In this document: one piece after another, positions 53,263 to 62,694 of the stretch
Layout of the letters: each line of letters begins with the position of its first letter
Numbering within the stretch: the first letter of the stretch is position 1
NCBI RefSeq assembly: GCF_022026155.1
Contig: NZ_CP085041.1
Location: 1,458,306-1,522,305, forward strand
DNA from: Dissulfurimicrobium hydrothermale
GTDB taxonomy: Bacteria; Desulfobacterota; Dissulfuribacteria; Dissulfuribacterales; Sh68
Reading direction: 5' to 3'
DNA length: 64,000 nucleotides
The notes under the pieces: generated by a model
The model's database searches: none
Told to the model about the DNA's origin: nothing
What the model saw: the letters and a program-made list of their open reading frames with translations, nothing else
Position numbers and translations under genes: made by a program

Positions 53263-54396
53263 TCAACGCTCGCTATCCTTGCAGCGAAATTTCGGCCTGT
53301 CTATCCAGTATGGAGAGGCGATCCCTTCCCTATACGCCTCAAGCGCCTCTGGTGACGAATTCACATGGAGATTGCTGAAGCTCCCGTCTTCATTTTGCCA
53401 GCGTTCATGCCAATAGATCGCCGCCTTGACCCTCGTATACCTGGTCTCAAACCCGCTTAAGGCCTCTTTTACAAAACCTGCCTTGTCAGCCGGCGGGAAT
53501 TCACCCACCCCCCATTCTGCAACGATGACGGGCTTGATCGGATCAAGCCCACAGATCTCTTTGTAGGCATTATCCATCACATCGTAAAAAGAGGCCCAGT
53601 CCTGCCACTTAAACATCTTTCCATAGACGCTCAGGCCCAGCCAGTCTACATATTCCGGACCCGGGTAGTAATTTGCAATCCTATTCCATGCAGCCTGCGG
53701 GAGACCGTAATGATTTACATGAAACCCCCATAGGATGTTGTCTGCACCCCTGGCCCTTACCCTGTCGACCACATACCTATATGCCTTTTTGTATAATTCG
53801 GGTCCTTGATATAGGACAACCGAGCCCTTACGCCTTACGACCTTACCCCCACCATAGAAGTAACCTGACCATGGAAACCACGTGCCATTCATCTCCAGGC
53901 CCCATGAGACAAGAATGGGTTTACCATATCGCCGCGCCGCATCCGCCCACTTGTCGATATAGCCGTCCCACCTGCCTTTAAGAATGCTGCGCAAATTAAA
54001 TCGATCTGGTCCACGGCTTTCTTGATACGGCCTGTCCCACGGCGACCAAAAAACAAGGGGGATTGCACCATATCGCGATATGATCTCTAGTTGTCTTTGA
54101 GGGAATGTCTGCTCCCCCCAAAAATTCCCAAAGGCCACCACAGCAAGGTGCCTGCCGATCATCTTTTCAAAATCTTCCAAAGCATCAAAGGTGACATGAG
54201 ATTCCCCATCGCCGAAATCGACATATGCACCGGTATAAGCCCCTTTTTCAGGCATAATTAGCACCTGCGGGCCATTTTTTTTGACCTTTATGTCATTATT
54301 GGCGTGTCTGCAACCGACCATGAAAAAGAGAAAAATAGATGGAATCAAAAAAAATATAGTCATCTTTTTCATGTCCATGGCAGATTTCGTCATCAT
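53263..54396 (-). CDS. GH26-type beta-mannanase-like lipoprotein
   Basis: This 377-residue exported protein has a lipoprotein signal (IPSIFLFFMVGC, lipid Cys near 29) and a TIM-barrel domain of glycoside hydrolase family 26. The acid-base Glu is in WGLEMNGTWFPWSG, and the nucleophile is in KPVIVAEWGVGEFPP. ADNILWGFHVNH and PGPEYVDWLGLSVYG also fit the family. It lies 12 bases after the large fusion gene and is probably co-transcribed, pointing to polysaccharide processing during export. The substrate need not be mannan. Confidence 0.82.
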   Translation of the reverse strand: MMTKSAMDMKKMTIFFLIPSIFLFFMVGCRHANNDIKVKKNGPQVLIMPEKGAYTGAYVDFGDGESHVTFDALEDFEKMIGRHLAVVAFGNFWGEQTFPQRQLEIISRYGAIPLVFWSPWDRPYQESRGPDRFNLRSILKGRWDGYIDKWADAARRYGKPILVSWGLEMNGTWFPWSGYFYGGGKVVRRKGSVVLYQGPELYKKAYRYVVDRVRARGADNILWGFHVNHYGLPQAAWNRIANYYPGPEYVDWLGLSVYGKMFKWQDWASFYDVMDNAYKEICGLDPIKPVIVAEWGVGEFPPADKAGFVKEALSGFETRYTRVKAAIYWHERWQNEDGSFSNLHVNSSPEALEAYREGIASPYWIDRPKFRCKDSER

Positions 54397-54408
54397 AAAA
54401 TTACTTTG

Positions 54409-57400
54409 TTAGATCCTGCAGGAAACCGAAGCTGTGCGTTCCAGTTTGCCCCAATTCACCCAAACGCCCTTTATGGCCCTAGAAATGGCCTTTAATATTG
54501 CAAAACTCAAAACAGGTCTATAGATGAATCTCATCGGCAGCACAAGCCAGATCTGCCCAAGATCTTCCCTTTCTATAAGACAGGCAACCGCAGCCAGGGC
54601 GATATCCACCAATAAAAAGGCCAGGAAATAGAAATAGAGGATGCCGTTTGCATGGCCGAATATCAATGAAAAGAACAAGATGGCATCCACAACCGGCCCG
54701 ACAGCGATCAACAAGATATTAAAAAACCAGATGCTTGGTAGACTGAAAAACCCTAGCGCCTTATACCGCGGATCAAACAACATATCTCTGTGTTTCCATA
54801 GACATTGCAGCGTGCCAAAGGCCCAGCGGAATCGTTGTTTGGCAAAGGCGCCGATCGTCAAGGGGACCTCTGTCCAGGCCAAGGCCGAAGGGGCGTAGCA
54901 TATCTTGAAACCACTCTTATGGAGGCTCAAGGTCAGATCCGTATCCTCCGCCAGGGTGTCGGTGCTTATACCGCCAGCCTTAGCGATTGCAGTTTTTCTA
55001 AATGAACTTACGGCCCCCGGGACTACAGTGATGCAATTGAGTTCATGATAAGCACGCCTATCTAGATTGAATCCGCATGAATATTCCAGTGATTGCATCT
55101 TTGCGATGAGTGTATATGGATTCCCTACCCTGGCATGTCCGGAAACCGCACCTACATCATTCTTTCGCAAAGGCGCAACAAGGTGCCGAATGGCACCCTG
55201 CTCAAGCTGTGTATCGGCGTCAAGCATAATGATGATCTCGTTTGAGGCTGTGTCAAGCCCGGTCCTCAAGGCCGCAGCCTTGCCCAGATTTGGCTGGCAT
55301 ATAAGCCGTATACGCCCGTCTCTTTGCGACATCCTGGCCGCTATCTCAAATGTCCTATCGCTTGAACCATCGTCTACCACGACAACCTCGATTCCACCTG
55401 GATAGTCGGCGTTCAAAACGGCATTTAAGGTCTGTCCTATTACCTTTTCTTCGTTATATGCAGCTATCAAGACTGTTACGGCCGGACAAAAATCAAGAAG
55501 ATCCGTCACCTTGTGATCACGTCTACGGTTTTTAACAGCGAAAAACGCCACAATAAATGTCCTTAGTATGATCAAGACAGTCGTCGCTATCATAAAGGCC
55601 CAGAAAAAATTCTCAACGACATGGATCAATCTGAAACTGCCTCCGCTTAACATCATTGTCATAGGCTGCTGATCGGCGGGTACAGTGGGCATCAATTGAT
55701 CCTGGGAGACGCCGAGCATCTCCGCAAGAGATACGATCTTATCCCCCCTTGCAGAAAGATAATCGATGATCTCCGGCAGCGCCTTGACGGTTTGGCTGCG
55801 ATCTCCGCCCGCATCATGGAGCAGAATGATGTTTCCGCCTGAAATCCTACCCCTTTTTACGGCCTCGATCATTTTTTTTACACCCGGTCGCGACCAGTCT
55901 TCCGTGTCGATGTCCTCTGTAACCGTAATATATCCCAGCTTCTGCGCAAGCTTGACCGGCACGAGCTCGCCAGGGTCGTGTGGATTTGTATCAGCATTGT
56001 AAGGAGGTCTAAAAAGCACTGTTGAGTGACCCGTCAAGACCTCAAACAGACGCTGGGTTGCATTGAATTCAAGATAGGCCCGCTCGCTCGATACCTTTGC
56101 TATGTTTGGGTGGGTATAGGTATGTATGCCGACGGTATGTCCTTCTTCCAATACCCTTTTTACTATATCAGGATATCTCTCCATATTTGAACCGATCATG
56201 AAGAAAGTGGCCTTTACACCCTTTGCCTTCAAGATATCAAGTATCTTTGGAGTCCATTCAGGGTCAGGTCCGTCGTCAAATGTCATAGAAACACATTCTT
56301 TACAACCATTGCCCTGATGAACCACTGTAAGATAATTTGGAAACTTTTCATAACGTTCAATCACAAAACCACTTTTGTCCAGATAAACCCGACGCCTTCC
56401 ATCCGAACGCACGTCATCTATAGTGATGAAGTTTCCCCTACCGAGGTTTGCTATCATATCGGCCTGTTTTATGGTCTCAAGTTGACCGAGCTGTTCAGGT
56501 GCAACCTTCGTCGCTATATGCAGGGCATCCCATATGCCGGGGTCTTCTGTGCCCAGCCTGTATACAGCAACTCCGCCTGCCCCATGGGATCTCGAGACAT
56601 TAAGTTGGTTCAAAAAGGTTACGGCATCCAAGAACCAAACGGTGTGGGCAACCCCTGCGTCTTCATATGCAAAATGTGGATTATAGTACGGTGCCCCGAA
56701 TTCACAAGAATCAAGTCCGGAACGGCCGGCCATGCTCATGGCGTCTGCGAAACCTATCGATTCAGCCGTACCATCACCGTCAGCCCAGTCGTAACCATAG
56801 GCGCCGAGTGCAATCACCCACTGGGACGGCTCCCCATATTCATCGACTAAGGTATCGAGCCAGCCGTTGAACCACTCCCATGATGCAATCGGGCCGGGCA
56901 TATCGTGTTCAGAATTCTCGTCGTAAAGCATGGCGACAAACCGGTCTATCTCCTGGGCAAGGGCGTCCAGATCAAATACGGCCAAATCCATCCCCATTGG
57001 TACGCATAGCCACAACTCCATATCGTCGTCATGAAGGGACGAGGCGACCCTGACAAGAAACGCAGTCATGGCGGTCTTATATGAAGGATCGACCTGTTCG
57101 AAGTCGATGACCACACCGCCGGCGCCCATCTCTTTTAATTGAGACTTTAGCCTTGCTACAAATTGATCCTGTCTTGAAACCGGTCCGTTGATGAGCCCCT
57201 CCACGGCCTCTGGAGACCAAGCGTCGCCTGAGAGATTGCTCAAAAGCGGCATAAGGACAATCTTGCGATCCCTTGCCAGATCAAGGACCTTTTGCTCCAC
57301 TGAGACCTCTAGTCTGCCAAGGCCATCCTTAATAACCATCCAATCAGGACAAAGATGGGTAAGTTCACCGGCGTGCCTCTTTAGTGAATCAAAGCTATTC

Positions 57401-57795
57401 GGGTCCCAGCTCTCATAAAAACCGAGGCATATCTTTTTTGAAGCTGCAGCGCTGGATTCGTTTTTATTTTTAAAGGGCAACGACGCCCCATTTTGGAGCT
57501 CCATTGACAAAAAGCCGCCTATCCCGCCCTTGCCTTTGGCGAACATGAGCCATAGCGGCCTTGTAATATTTTGGCTGAGCCTATTTTCCTTGTTCCGAAA
57601 CACGCGCAGGCGTTCTTTTAGTTGCTGAACCGCGGAGGGCAGCCTTAATTGGGAAGGGATAAACAAGGCCTGTACAAACAAAATCGACCAGACGAAAAAG
57701 ATTACGCCGGCCAAAAACATAATCAATCTAAGCCTTGGCCAGCGCTTGCCGCGGGCATCCAAAAAAACAAAGGAATCTGTATGGATATCAGGCAT
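54409..57795 (-). CDS. trifunctional GH18-like / NodB deacetylase / GT2 glycosyltransferase membrane protein
   Basis: A 1,128-residue protein with three catalytic modules. After an N-terminal membrane helix (about 22-46) comes a GH18-like chitinase/YaaH fold (about 120-450) with AGGVVIDFEQVD. It is followed by a polysaccharide deacetylase (about 500-690) with SMTFDDGPDP and the metal motif HTYTHPN, plus LFRPPYNAD. After further helices (about 735-765) lies a family 2 glycosyltransferase (about 785-1010): TVLIAAYNEEKVIGQTL, VVDDGSSDRTFE, MLDADTQLE, LAEDTDLTLS and AKQRFRWAFG (Q-x-x-R-W type). C-terminal helices complete a synthase. It probably makes, trims and deacetylates a beta-linked amino-sugar polymer. 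The GH26 gene follows it. Confidence 0.87.
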   Translation of the reverse strand: MPDIHTDSFVFLDARGKRWPRLRLIMFLAGVIFFVWSILFVQALFIPSQLRLPSAVQQLKERLRVFRNKENRLSQNITRPLWLMFAKGKGGIGGFLSMELQNGASLPFKNKNESSAAASKKICLGFYESWDPNSFDSLKRHAGELTHLCPDWMVIKDGLGRLEVSVEQKVLDLARDRKIVLMPLLSNLSGDAWSPEAVEGLINGPVSRQDQFVARLKSQLKEMGAGGVVIDFEQVDPSYKTAMTAFLVRVASSLHDDDMELWLCVPMGMDLAVFDLDALAQEIDRFVAMLYDENSEHDMPGPIASWEWFNGWLDTLVDEYGEPSQWVIALGAYGYDWADGDGTAESIGFADAMSMAGRSGLDSCEFGAPYYNPHFAYEDAGVAHTVWFLDAVTFLNQLNVSRSHGAGGVAVYRLGTEDPGIWDALHIATKVAPEQLGQLETIKQADMIANLGRGNFITIDDVRSDGRRRVYLDKSGFVIERYEKFPNYLTVVHQGNGCKECVSMTFDDGPDPEWTPKILDILKAKGVKATFFMIGSNMERYPDIVKRVLEEGHTVGIHTYTHPNIAKVSSERAYLEFNATQRLFEVLTGHSTVLFRPPYNADTNPHDPGELVPVKLAQKLGYITVTEDIDTEDWSRPGVKKMIEAVKRGRISGGNIILLHDAGGDRSQTVKALPEIIDYLSARGDKIVSLAEMLGVSQDQLMPTVPADQQPMTMMLSGGSFRLIHVVENFFWAFMIATTVLIILRTFIVAFFAVKNRRRDHKVTDLLDFCPAVTVLIAAYNEEKVIGQTLNAVLNADYPGGIEVVVVDDGSSDRTFEIAARMSQRDGRIRLICQPNLGKAAALRTGLDTASNEIIIMLDADTQLEQGAIRHLVAPLRKNDVGAVSGHARVGNPYTLIAKMQSLEYSCGFNLDRRAYHELNCITVVPGAVSSFRKTAIAKAGGISTDTLAEDTDLTLSLHKSGFKICYAPSALAWTEVPLTIGAFAKQRFRWAFGTLQCLWKHRDMLFDPRYKALGFFSLPSIWFFNILLIAVGPVVDAILFFSLIFGHANGILYFYFLAFLLVDIALAAVACLIEREDLGQIWLVLPMRFIYRPVLSFAILKAISRAIKGVWVNWGKLERTASVSCRI

Positions 57796-58076
57796 ATATC
57801 ACCGATTAATCCGGTCTGTTTTTGGGGTATTTTTAAATTTGAATAAAATTGATATATTGATTTAATTCTTCGACTTCACAGACCACATTGCATTTCGACC
57901 GATATAATACATGATTCTCTTTTATTTCATAGAGACTTTTATAAAGATATCGGCTGGCGCCATATTGATACAGGCGCCCTTTACTTCTATAAAGACTTAT
58001 TGTACAAATTAAATGACCATAAGATCGGCCTGACCCTTGGAGTCCGCGGAATCCAATCAAAATGGGGGGTATTGAA

Positions 58077-58646
58077 ATGGTCGTAATAATCAGAGAGACA
58101 AGAAATAGCGTCCTCGGTGCCGCATTATTTCTTCTAGCATCCATTCTCTTTCAATTTATCCCGTTTCTTCTCTCCATACAGGTTGTATATGCAGAATTAA
58201 GCGGACCCGACACTGCAAATGAACCGCTTCAATCGCAAAACACCATAGAAGCAACACCAGCCAACCAGAACGCCCAGGTCAAGCCGCAGGCCAATATGCA
58301 GTGCTCCGAACTCAAACAGAACCTCGACAAGGCCTCAAAAGAACTTCAAAGGCTGAAACAGAATCTTTCTGATATGGAACAGGAGAATACACGCCTTAAA
58401 AAAGAGTTGGAAAAGAGGCCGGTGGAGGAGATGCAGACAGCGGCCCTAAACAAGACGCTCGATACCATGAAAAAGGAACTGGAAGGGCTGCAGACGCAAT
58501 TGACTTCCATTCAAAACAAAAACGAAAATCCAAGAGACAATAACGGTATCAGGTGGTTTATGGCAGGTGGTGGCATATTCCTGATCGGAATGTTGACAGG
58601 TTTTGTCTTTGGCCGCATGAAGAGAAAAAGACCATCGCTTATCTAG
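58077..58646 (+). CDS. membrane-anchored periplasmic coiled-coil protein (YgiM-like, no SH3 domain)
   Basis: This 189-residue protein has an N-terminal signal/membrane segment (VLGAALFLLASILFQFIPFLL), a Gln/Asn/Pro-rich stretch, a long coiled coil (about 82-150, SKELQRLKQNLSDMEQENTR onward) and a C-terminal membrane helix before a basic end (FMAGGGIFLIGMLTGFVFG, then RMKRKRPSL). The C-terminal half looks like the YgiM family, whose N-terminal SH3 domain is absent here; none is encoded upstream either. The start is the ATG at 58077, with GGGGGG ahead; the one at 58062 has no site. The 281-base gap upstream, to 57796, has a GGCGCC inverted pair (57955-57977) but no gene. Confidence 0.7.
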   Translation: MVVIIRETRNSVLGAALFLLASILFQFIPFLLSIQVVYAELSGPDTANEPLQSQNTIEATPANQNAQVKPQANMQCSELKQNLDKASKELQRLKQNLSDMEQENTRLKKELEKRPVEEMQTAALNKTLDTMKKELEGLQTQLTSIQNKNENPRDNNGIRWFMAGGGIFLIGMLTGFVFGRMKRKRPSLI

Positions 58647-58666
58647 GCAACTACTCAATGTCAAAT

Positions 58667-58682
58667 CGGGCAACAACGCCCG
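58667..58682. terminator. weak bidirectional hairpin between convergent genes
   Basis: CGGGC (58667-58671) pairs with GCCCG (58678-58682) around an AACAAC loop, in the 40 bases between the convergent stop codons. The T tract on the plus side is interrupted (TCTTCTATTCCTTTT), so termination would be partial. Confidence 0.35.
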
Positions 58683-58686
58683 TCTT

Positions 58687-60240
58687 CTATTCCTTTTGGC
58701 CGGAATAGAGCCTTAGATATCTCTCCATCACCCTATCCCATGTATGGTTTTCCCGAATATCCGCAACGGCGTTTATGATTATGCGCCTCTTAAACTCCCG
58801 TGAATTCCTGAAAACGTCAAGCGCCCTTTTTATGGCCTCTTTTAGAACCGCCGGGCTGTGCTCGATATAAGAGAAGCCATTGAATCCATCCCTCACTTTT
58901 ACAAGACCTCCTGTAGCCCTGACTACAGGGATATTGCCCATAAGTTGGGCCATAAAATCTGTAAGACCGCATGGTTCATAACGTGAAGGTATCACAAAGA
59001 AATCACCTGCCGCATATATCAAATTAGCCAGTCTCTGGCTGTAACCTGTCAGCAACGCCATGCGCCCCTTAAGATCGGGACGCTCCGCAATCCTGACAAG
59101 TTGCGTTACAATTTCTTTTTTCCCATCACCCAGAATGACAGACTGAAAGGCATTGTCTTCACCGAATAGGGCGTCGATGGCATCGGCGAGGACATCAATC
59201 CCTTTTTGTTCAGAAAATCTGCTTATTGCCGTAACCAATGGCTGATCAGGACGATATTTCAGCCCGCCGTATAATTTCAGGCCGTCAAGCTCTCTTTTTT
59301 GTATAAGTTCGCATAAGAACCTTTTACATTCAATCTTTCCACGTAGTTCGCCCTGTGCAGGATTAAATGCGGCTGGGAGACCGAGCCTTTCAGGCCGTGA
59401 AGGATCAAAATCATCAGGGTTTATACCGTTCGTGATCCCTACAAGCCTAATCCCCCTGTCCATAAGGGCATGCCCCAACCAGCCTGTCATGGCGTCCAGC
59501 TCCGTCTCTCTGAGCTCTCTTGCATAATTCTCACTTACCGTGTTTATGACCCCGCATGCCGCCCCGGCCAAAAAGGGATCGAAGCTTCCGTTCAACAGGG
59601 AGGAATAGATTACCCGCCAAGGTAGACCTGTATTGGCCTTTGCGAACGGTAGATCAGCTACATCTTGATGATAACCGATCCCTGCGTTGTGAATAGTGAC
59701 AAGCGCTCTCGAGCTGCGAAAATAGTGCCTAAATCCCTCGATCTCCTTCATCAGCACCGGCGTCAAGGCTGCATGGCCGTCATGACAGTGGAATACATCC
59801 GGTCTAAGACCCATGGAGATGGCTAGTGCAAGGACCGCTTTCTGATGCAGCACGTTCATAGCAAAGTAATCATAATGCCCCTCGCCCATCTTGTGAGACG
59901 GATCCCGCCTTTCTTCTTCTTCTGTATAGGTATAAACACCAAGTTTTTCATGGAAACGCCCAGACTCGACAAGTATTATGTCAACGCCGTTTATCTCCCC
60001 CTTAAAAAAGCCAATCCTCTCGCGCCTTTCTTCATGAGCATAATTCATATCTATTTCAAGCTCAGGACCGAACGACTCAAATCCAATCTTACCCGGCTCA
60101 ATAAAACCGTAACAAGGGACAACCGCTGTTACATCGTGCCCCGCCCTTACCAAGGCCTCCGATAGCTCGCGCACCACGTCTTTTATCCCGCCGGCGCCTG
60201 CGACGCCACTGTATTCCCTTGCAACCATCCAGATATTCAT
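58687..60240 (-). CDS. glgA: glycogen/starch synthase (GT5)
   Basis: GlgA extends alpha-1,4-glucan from ADP- or UDP-glucose. The 517-residue protein has NIWMVAREYSGVAGAGGIKD (K-x-G-G-L region replaced by GAGGIKD), the DVFHCHDGHAALTPV block, TIHNAGIGY, VNTVSENYARE, GITNGINPDDFDP, and EPCGLTDFMAQLMGN. The start is the ATG at 60240 (MNIWMVARE), with AGGAGG 6 bases ahead. Loss of the usual Lys-Thr before the Gly-Gly loop is notable, as that Lys contacts the sugar donor. No other glg gene is adjacent. Confidence 0.87.
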   Translation of the reverse strand: MNIWMVAREYSGVAGAGGIKDVVRELSEALVRAGHDVTAVVPCYGFIEPGKIGFESFGPELEIDMNYAHEERRERIGFFKGEINGVDIILVESGRFHEKLGVYTYTEEEERRDPSHKMGEGHYDYFAMNVLHQKAVLALAISMGLRPDVFHCHDGHAALTPVLMKEIEGFRHYFRSSRALVTIHNAGIGYHQDVADLPFAKANTGLPWRVIYSSLLNGSFDPFLAGAACGVINTVSENYARELRETELDAMTGWLGHALMDRGIRLVGITNGINPDDFDPSRPERLGLPAAFNPAQGELRGKIECKRFLCELIQKRELDGLKLYGGLKYRPDQPLVTAISRFSEQKGIDVLADAIDALFGEDNAFQSVILGDGKKEIVTQLVRIAERPDLKGRMALLTGYSQRLANLIYAAGDFFVIPSRYEPCGLTDFMAQLMGNIPVVRATGGLVKVRDGFNGFSYIEHSPAVLKEAIKRALDVFRNSREFKRRIIINAVADIRENHTWDRVMERYLRLYSGQKE

Positions 60241-60321
60241 AACACTCCTCCTGAATCTCATATCTTACATCTTGTCAAGAACCGACCGATGATACTATAA
60301 CTTACTAAATTTAAAAAACGG

Positions 60322-62694
60322 GTGAAAATCTTGTACGGCAGACCAGTATTAAACAATATCCTCGAGGCGATAGGCAATACCCCGCTTATACCAATCAAAA
60401 GACTGAACCCTAACAAAAATGTGACAATCCTCGCCAAGATGGAATCCTTTAATCCAGGAGGCTCCATCAAGGACCGCATAGCCCTCTCAATGGTCAGCCG
60501 AGCTGAAAAAAGGGGCGAGCTAACCAAGGACAAAATCGTGATTGAAGCAAGCAGTGGAAACACTGGCATAGGCCTTGCAATGGTCTGTGCCGTCAAGGGC
60601 TACCGTTGCCTAATTGCCATGAGTGAAGGAGCAAGCATAGAGCGACGCAAGATCATGCAGGCATACGGGGCCGAAATACTCCTGACCCCAGCCAAATTAA
60701 GCACCGACGGGGCTATAGAGGCGATCTATAAGCTCATTAGGGATGAGCCTGACCGCTATTTCTGTACAGACCAGTTTAACAATCCCGACAATTGGCTTGC
60801 CCATTATGAAGGCACTGCGCCTGAGATATGGCGCGACACGAATGGAAAGGTCAACATGATCATCGCTACAATGGGCACCACCGGCACCCTCATGGGGATC
60901 ACGAAGCGCATAAGGGAATTGGGTCCAAATGTACGCATCATAGGGGTGGAGCCCTATCTCGGGCACAAGATCCAAGGTCTCAAAAACATGAAAGAATCAT
61001 ACAGGCCTGGGATATTCGACAAGACCCTGCCCGATACGATAGTAAACATCCATGACGAAGAGGCCTTTGAATTTGCACGCAGGCTTGCGAGTGAAGAAGG
61101 GCTCTTTGTAGGCATGAGCTCAGGCGCTGCAATGGCTGCGGCCTTCTCTCAGGCATCAAGCATGAAGGAAGGCGTGATCGTAGTGATATTTCCTGATGGC
61201 GGCGAGAGATATCTGAGTACCAATCTATTTCTGCCACGGCGCAAGAACAAAGGCGAAGAGCAAGGAGGGCCAGTCATAAAACTCACCAACACGCTCACTA
61301 GGGAAAAAGAAAGATTCGAACCGCTGCTTGCAGGAAAGGTCGGTATATACTCCTGCGGACCCACTGTCTACGAATATGCGCATCTCGGCCTATGCAGACG
61401 GATGGTTGTTGCGGATCTTTTAAAAAGACTACTCCTGATGCAAGGCTATGATGTGACCCATGTGGTAAACATTACAGACATAGACGACAAGACTATAAAG
61501 GCCGCCCTCAAAGACAACATGGGGCTTGATGACCTTACTGATCGCTATTTCCAGGCCTTTCTAGAAGACGTCTCGGAGCTGAATATCCTTCCAGCTTCCT
61601 TTTACCCGAAGGCAAGCGCCCACATACCCGAGATGATAGATATTGCAAGGCGCCTGCTGGATGCCGGATATGCCTATGTAAAACACGGCTCCGTCTATTT
61701 CGACATATCAAAACTGCCGTCCTACGGCCGTCTGTCGCGTATAGACATATCAAAGATCCATGTGGGCAAGACCGTCGATCTCGACAACTACGACAAGGAC
61801 AGTCCGGTGGACTTCACCCTCTTCAAAAGGGTAACCCTTGAAGAATTGAAAAAGGGGATAGGGTTTGAGACAAGCTGGGGGCAGGTACGCCCTAGCTGGC
61901 ACATCGAATGCGTGGCCATGTCTATGAAGTACCTTGGAGAATATTTCGACATACATACGAGTGGTTGCGATCTCGTGTTTCCACATCACGAAAACGAGAT
62001 AGCCATGGCCTCTGCATTGACAGGCAAGCCACTCGCCAAATACTGGATTCACAGCGAACTTGTCCATGCGGATGGAAAGAAGATGTCCCGAAGCCTCAAA
62101 AACATAATAACCCTGAGAGACCTGAAGAAGAAGGGATTTTCAGGCAGACAGATAAGGTTCTTTCTCTTGAAGACAAACTATCGCAAACCCCTTATTTTTT
62201 CATTTAAAGCGGTGCGTGAAGCGGTCCAGGCATTGAGACGCATAGACAGGTTTACAGCAGGTATAAAGACATTGATCGATCCATCGACTAATATTGAGAA
62301 TACCGCTGATTATATAAAAGAAACGGTCAAGGAGATGGAAAATGGCTGGAGCACTGCGTTAAACGACGATCTCAATGTCTCAGGGGCCATCGGTGCGCTT
62401 GCCCGTATGATCCGCAAGGTAAATTACTATCAAAAGAACCATGGACTTACAGGTCCTGATGCAACCACTATTTTTAACGCCCTCAAGAAATTGGATGATG
62501 TCATGGCATGCCTTGACCTTTCCGGACAAGAAGACCAGCGGCTCGAAAATATCCGTTCCCTTATCGGTCTTCGCGAGGCGGCCAGAAAAAACAAGAATTG
62601 GGCCGAGGCGGACAGATTGAGGGATGAGCTCTTGAAGATGGGCGTAGAAGTCATGGATACATGCGATGGTGTAAGATGGCTGAAAAAGGAGTAA
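60322..62694 (+). CDS. cysK-cysS: cysteine synthase - cysteinyl-tRNA synthetase fusion
   Basis: A 790-residue bifunctional protein. Residues 1-315 are a PLP cysteine synthase: IGNTPLIPIKRL, FNPGGSIKDRIALS with the PLP-binding Lys, ASSGNTGIGLAMV, MGTTGTLMGI and GMSSGAAMAAA. Residues 325-790 are a class I CysRS: SCGPTVYEYAHLGLCRRMV (H-x-G-H-like motif and zinc Cys), TDIDDKTIKAA, SWHIECVAMSMKYLG (zinc Cys), DLVFPHHENEIAMA (zinc His and Glu), and KMSRSLKN (KMSKS loop). The C-terminus ends KMGVEVMDTCDGVRWL. The start is GTG at 60322. The protein could pass fresh cysteine to its own tRNA-charging half. HTSGCDLVF replaces the common HGGGxDL. murJ starts inside its last 19 bases. Confidence 0.95.
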   Translation: MKILYGRPVLNNILEAIGNTPLIPIKRLNPNKNVTILAKMESFNPGGSIKDRIALSMVSRAEKRGELTKDKIVIEASSGNTGIGLAMVCAVKGYRCLIAMSEGASIERRKIMQAYGAEILLTPAKLSTDGAIEAIYKLIRDEPDRYFCTDQFNNPDNWLAHYEGTAPEIWRDTNGKVNMIIATMGTTGTLMGITKRIRELGPNVRIIGVEPYLGHKIQGLKNMKESYRPGIFDKTLPDTIVNIHDEEAFEFARRLASEEGLFVGMSSGAAMAAAFSQASSMKEGVIVVIFPDGGERYLSTNLFLPRRKNKGEEQGGPVIKLTNTLTREKERFEPLLAGKVGIYSCGPTVYEYAHLGLCRRMVVADLLKRLLLMQGYDVTHVVNITDIDDKTIKAALKDNMGLDDLTDRYFQAFLEDVSELNILPASFYPKASAHIPEMIDIARRLLDAGYAYVKHGSVYFDISKLPSYGRLSRIDISKIHVGKTVDLDNYDKDSPVDFTLFKRVTLEELKKGIGFETSWGQVRPSWHIECVAMSMKYLGEYFDIHTSGCDLVFPHHENEIAMASALTGKPLAKYWIHSELVHADGKKMSRSLKNIITLRDLKKKGFSGRQIRFFLLKTNYRKPLIFSFKAVREAVQALRRIDRFTAGIKTLIDPSTNIENTADYIKETVKEMENGWSTALNDDLNVSGAIGALARMIRKVNYYQKNHGLTGPDATTIFNALKKLDDVMACLDLSGQEDQRLENIRSLIGLREAARKNKNWAEADRLRDELLKMGVEVMDTCDGVRWLKKE

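Noticed and set aside
57833-58144. An open frame on the minus strand upstream of glgA's convergent partner
   Set aside because: It overlaps the coiled-coil gene antisense and has low-complexity, non-family sequence.
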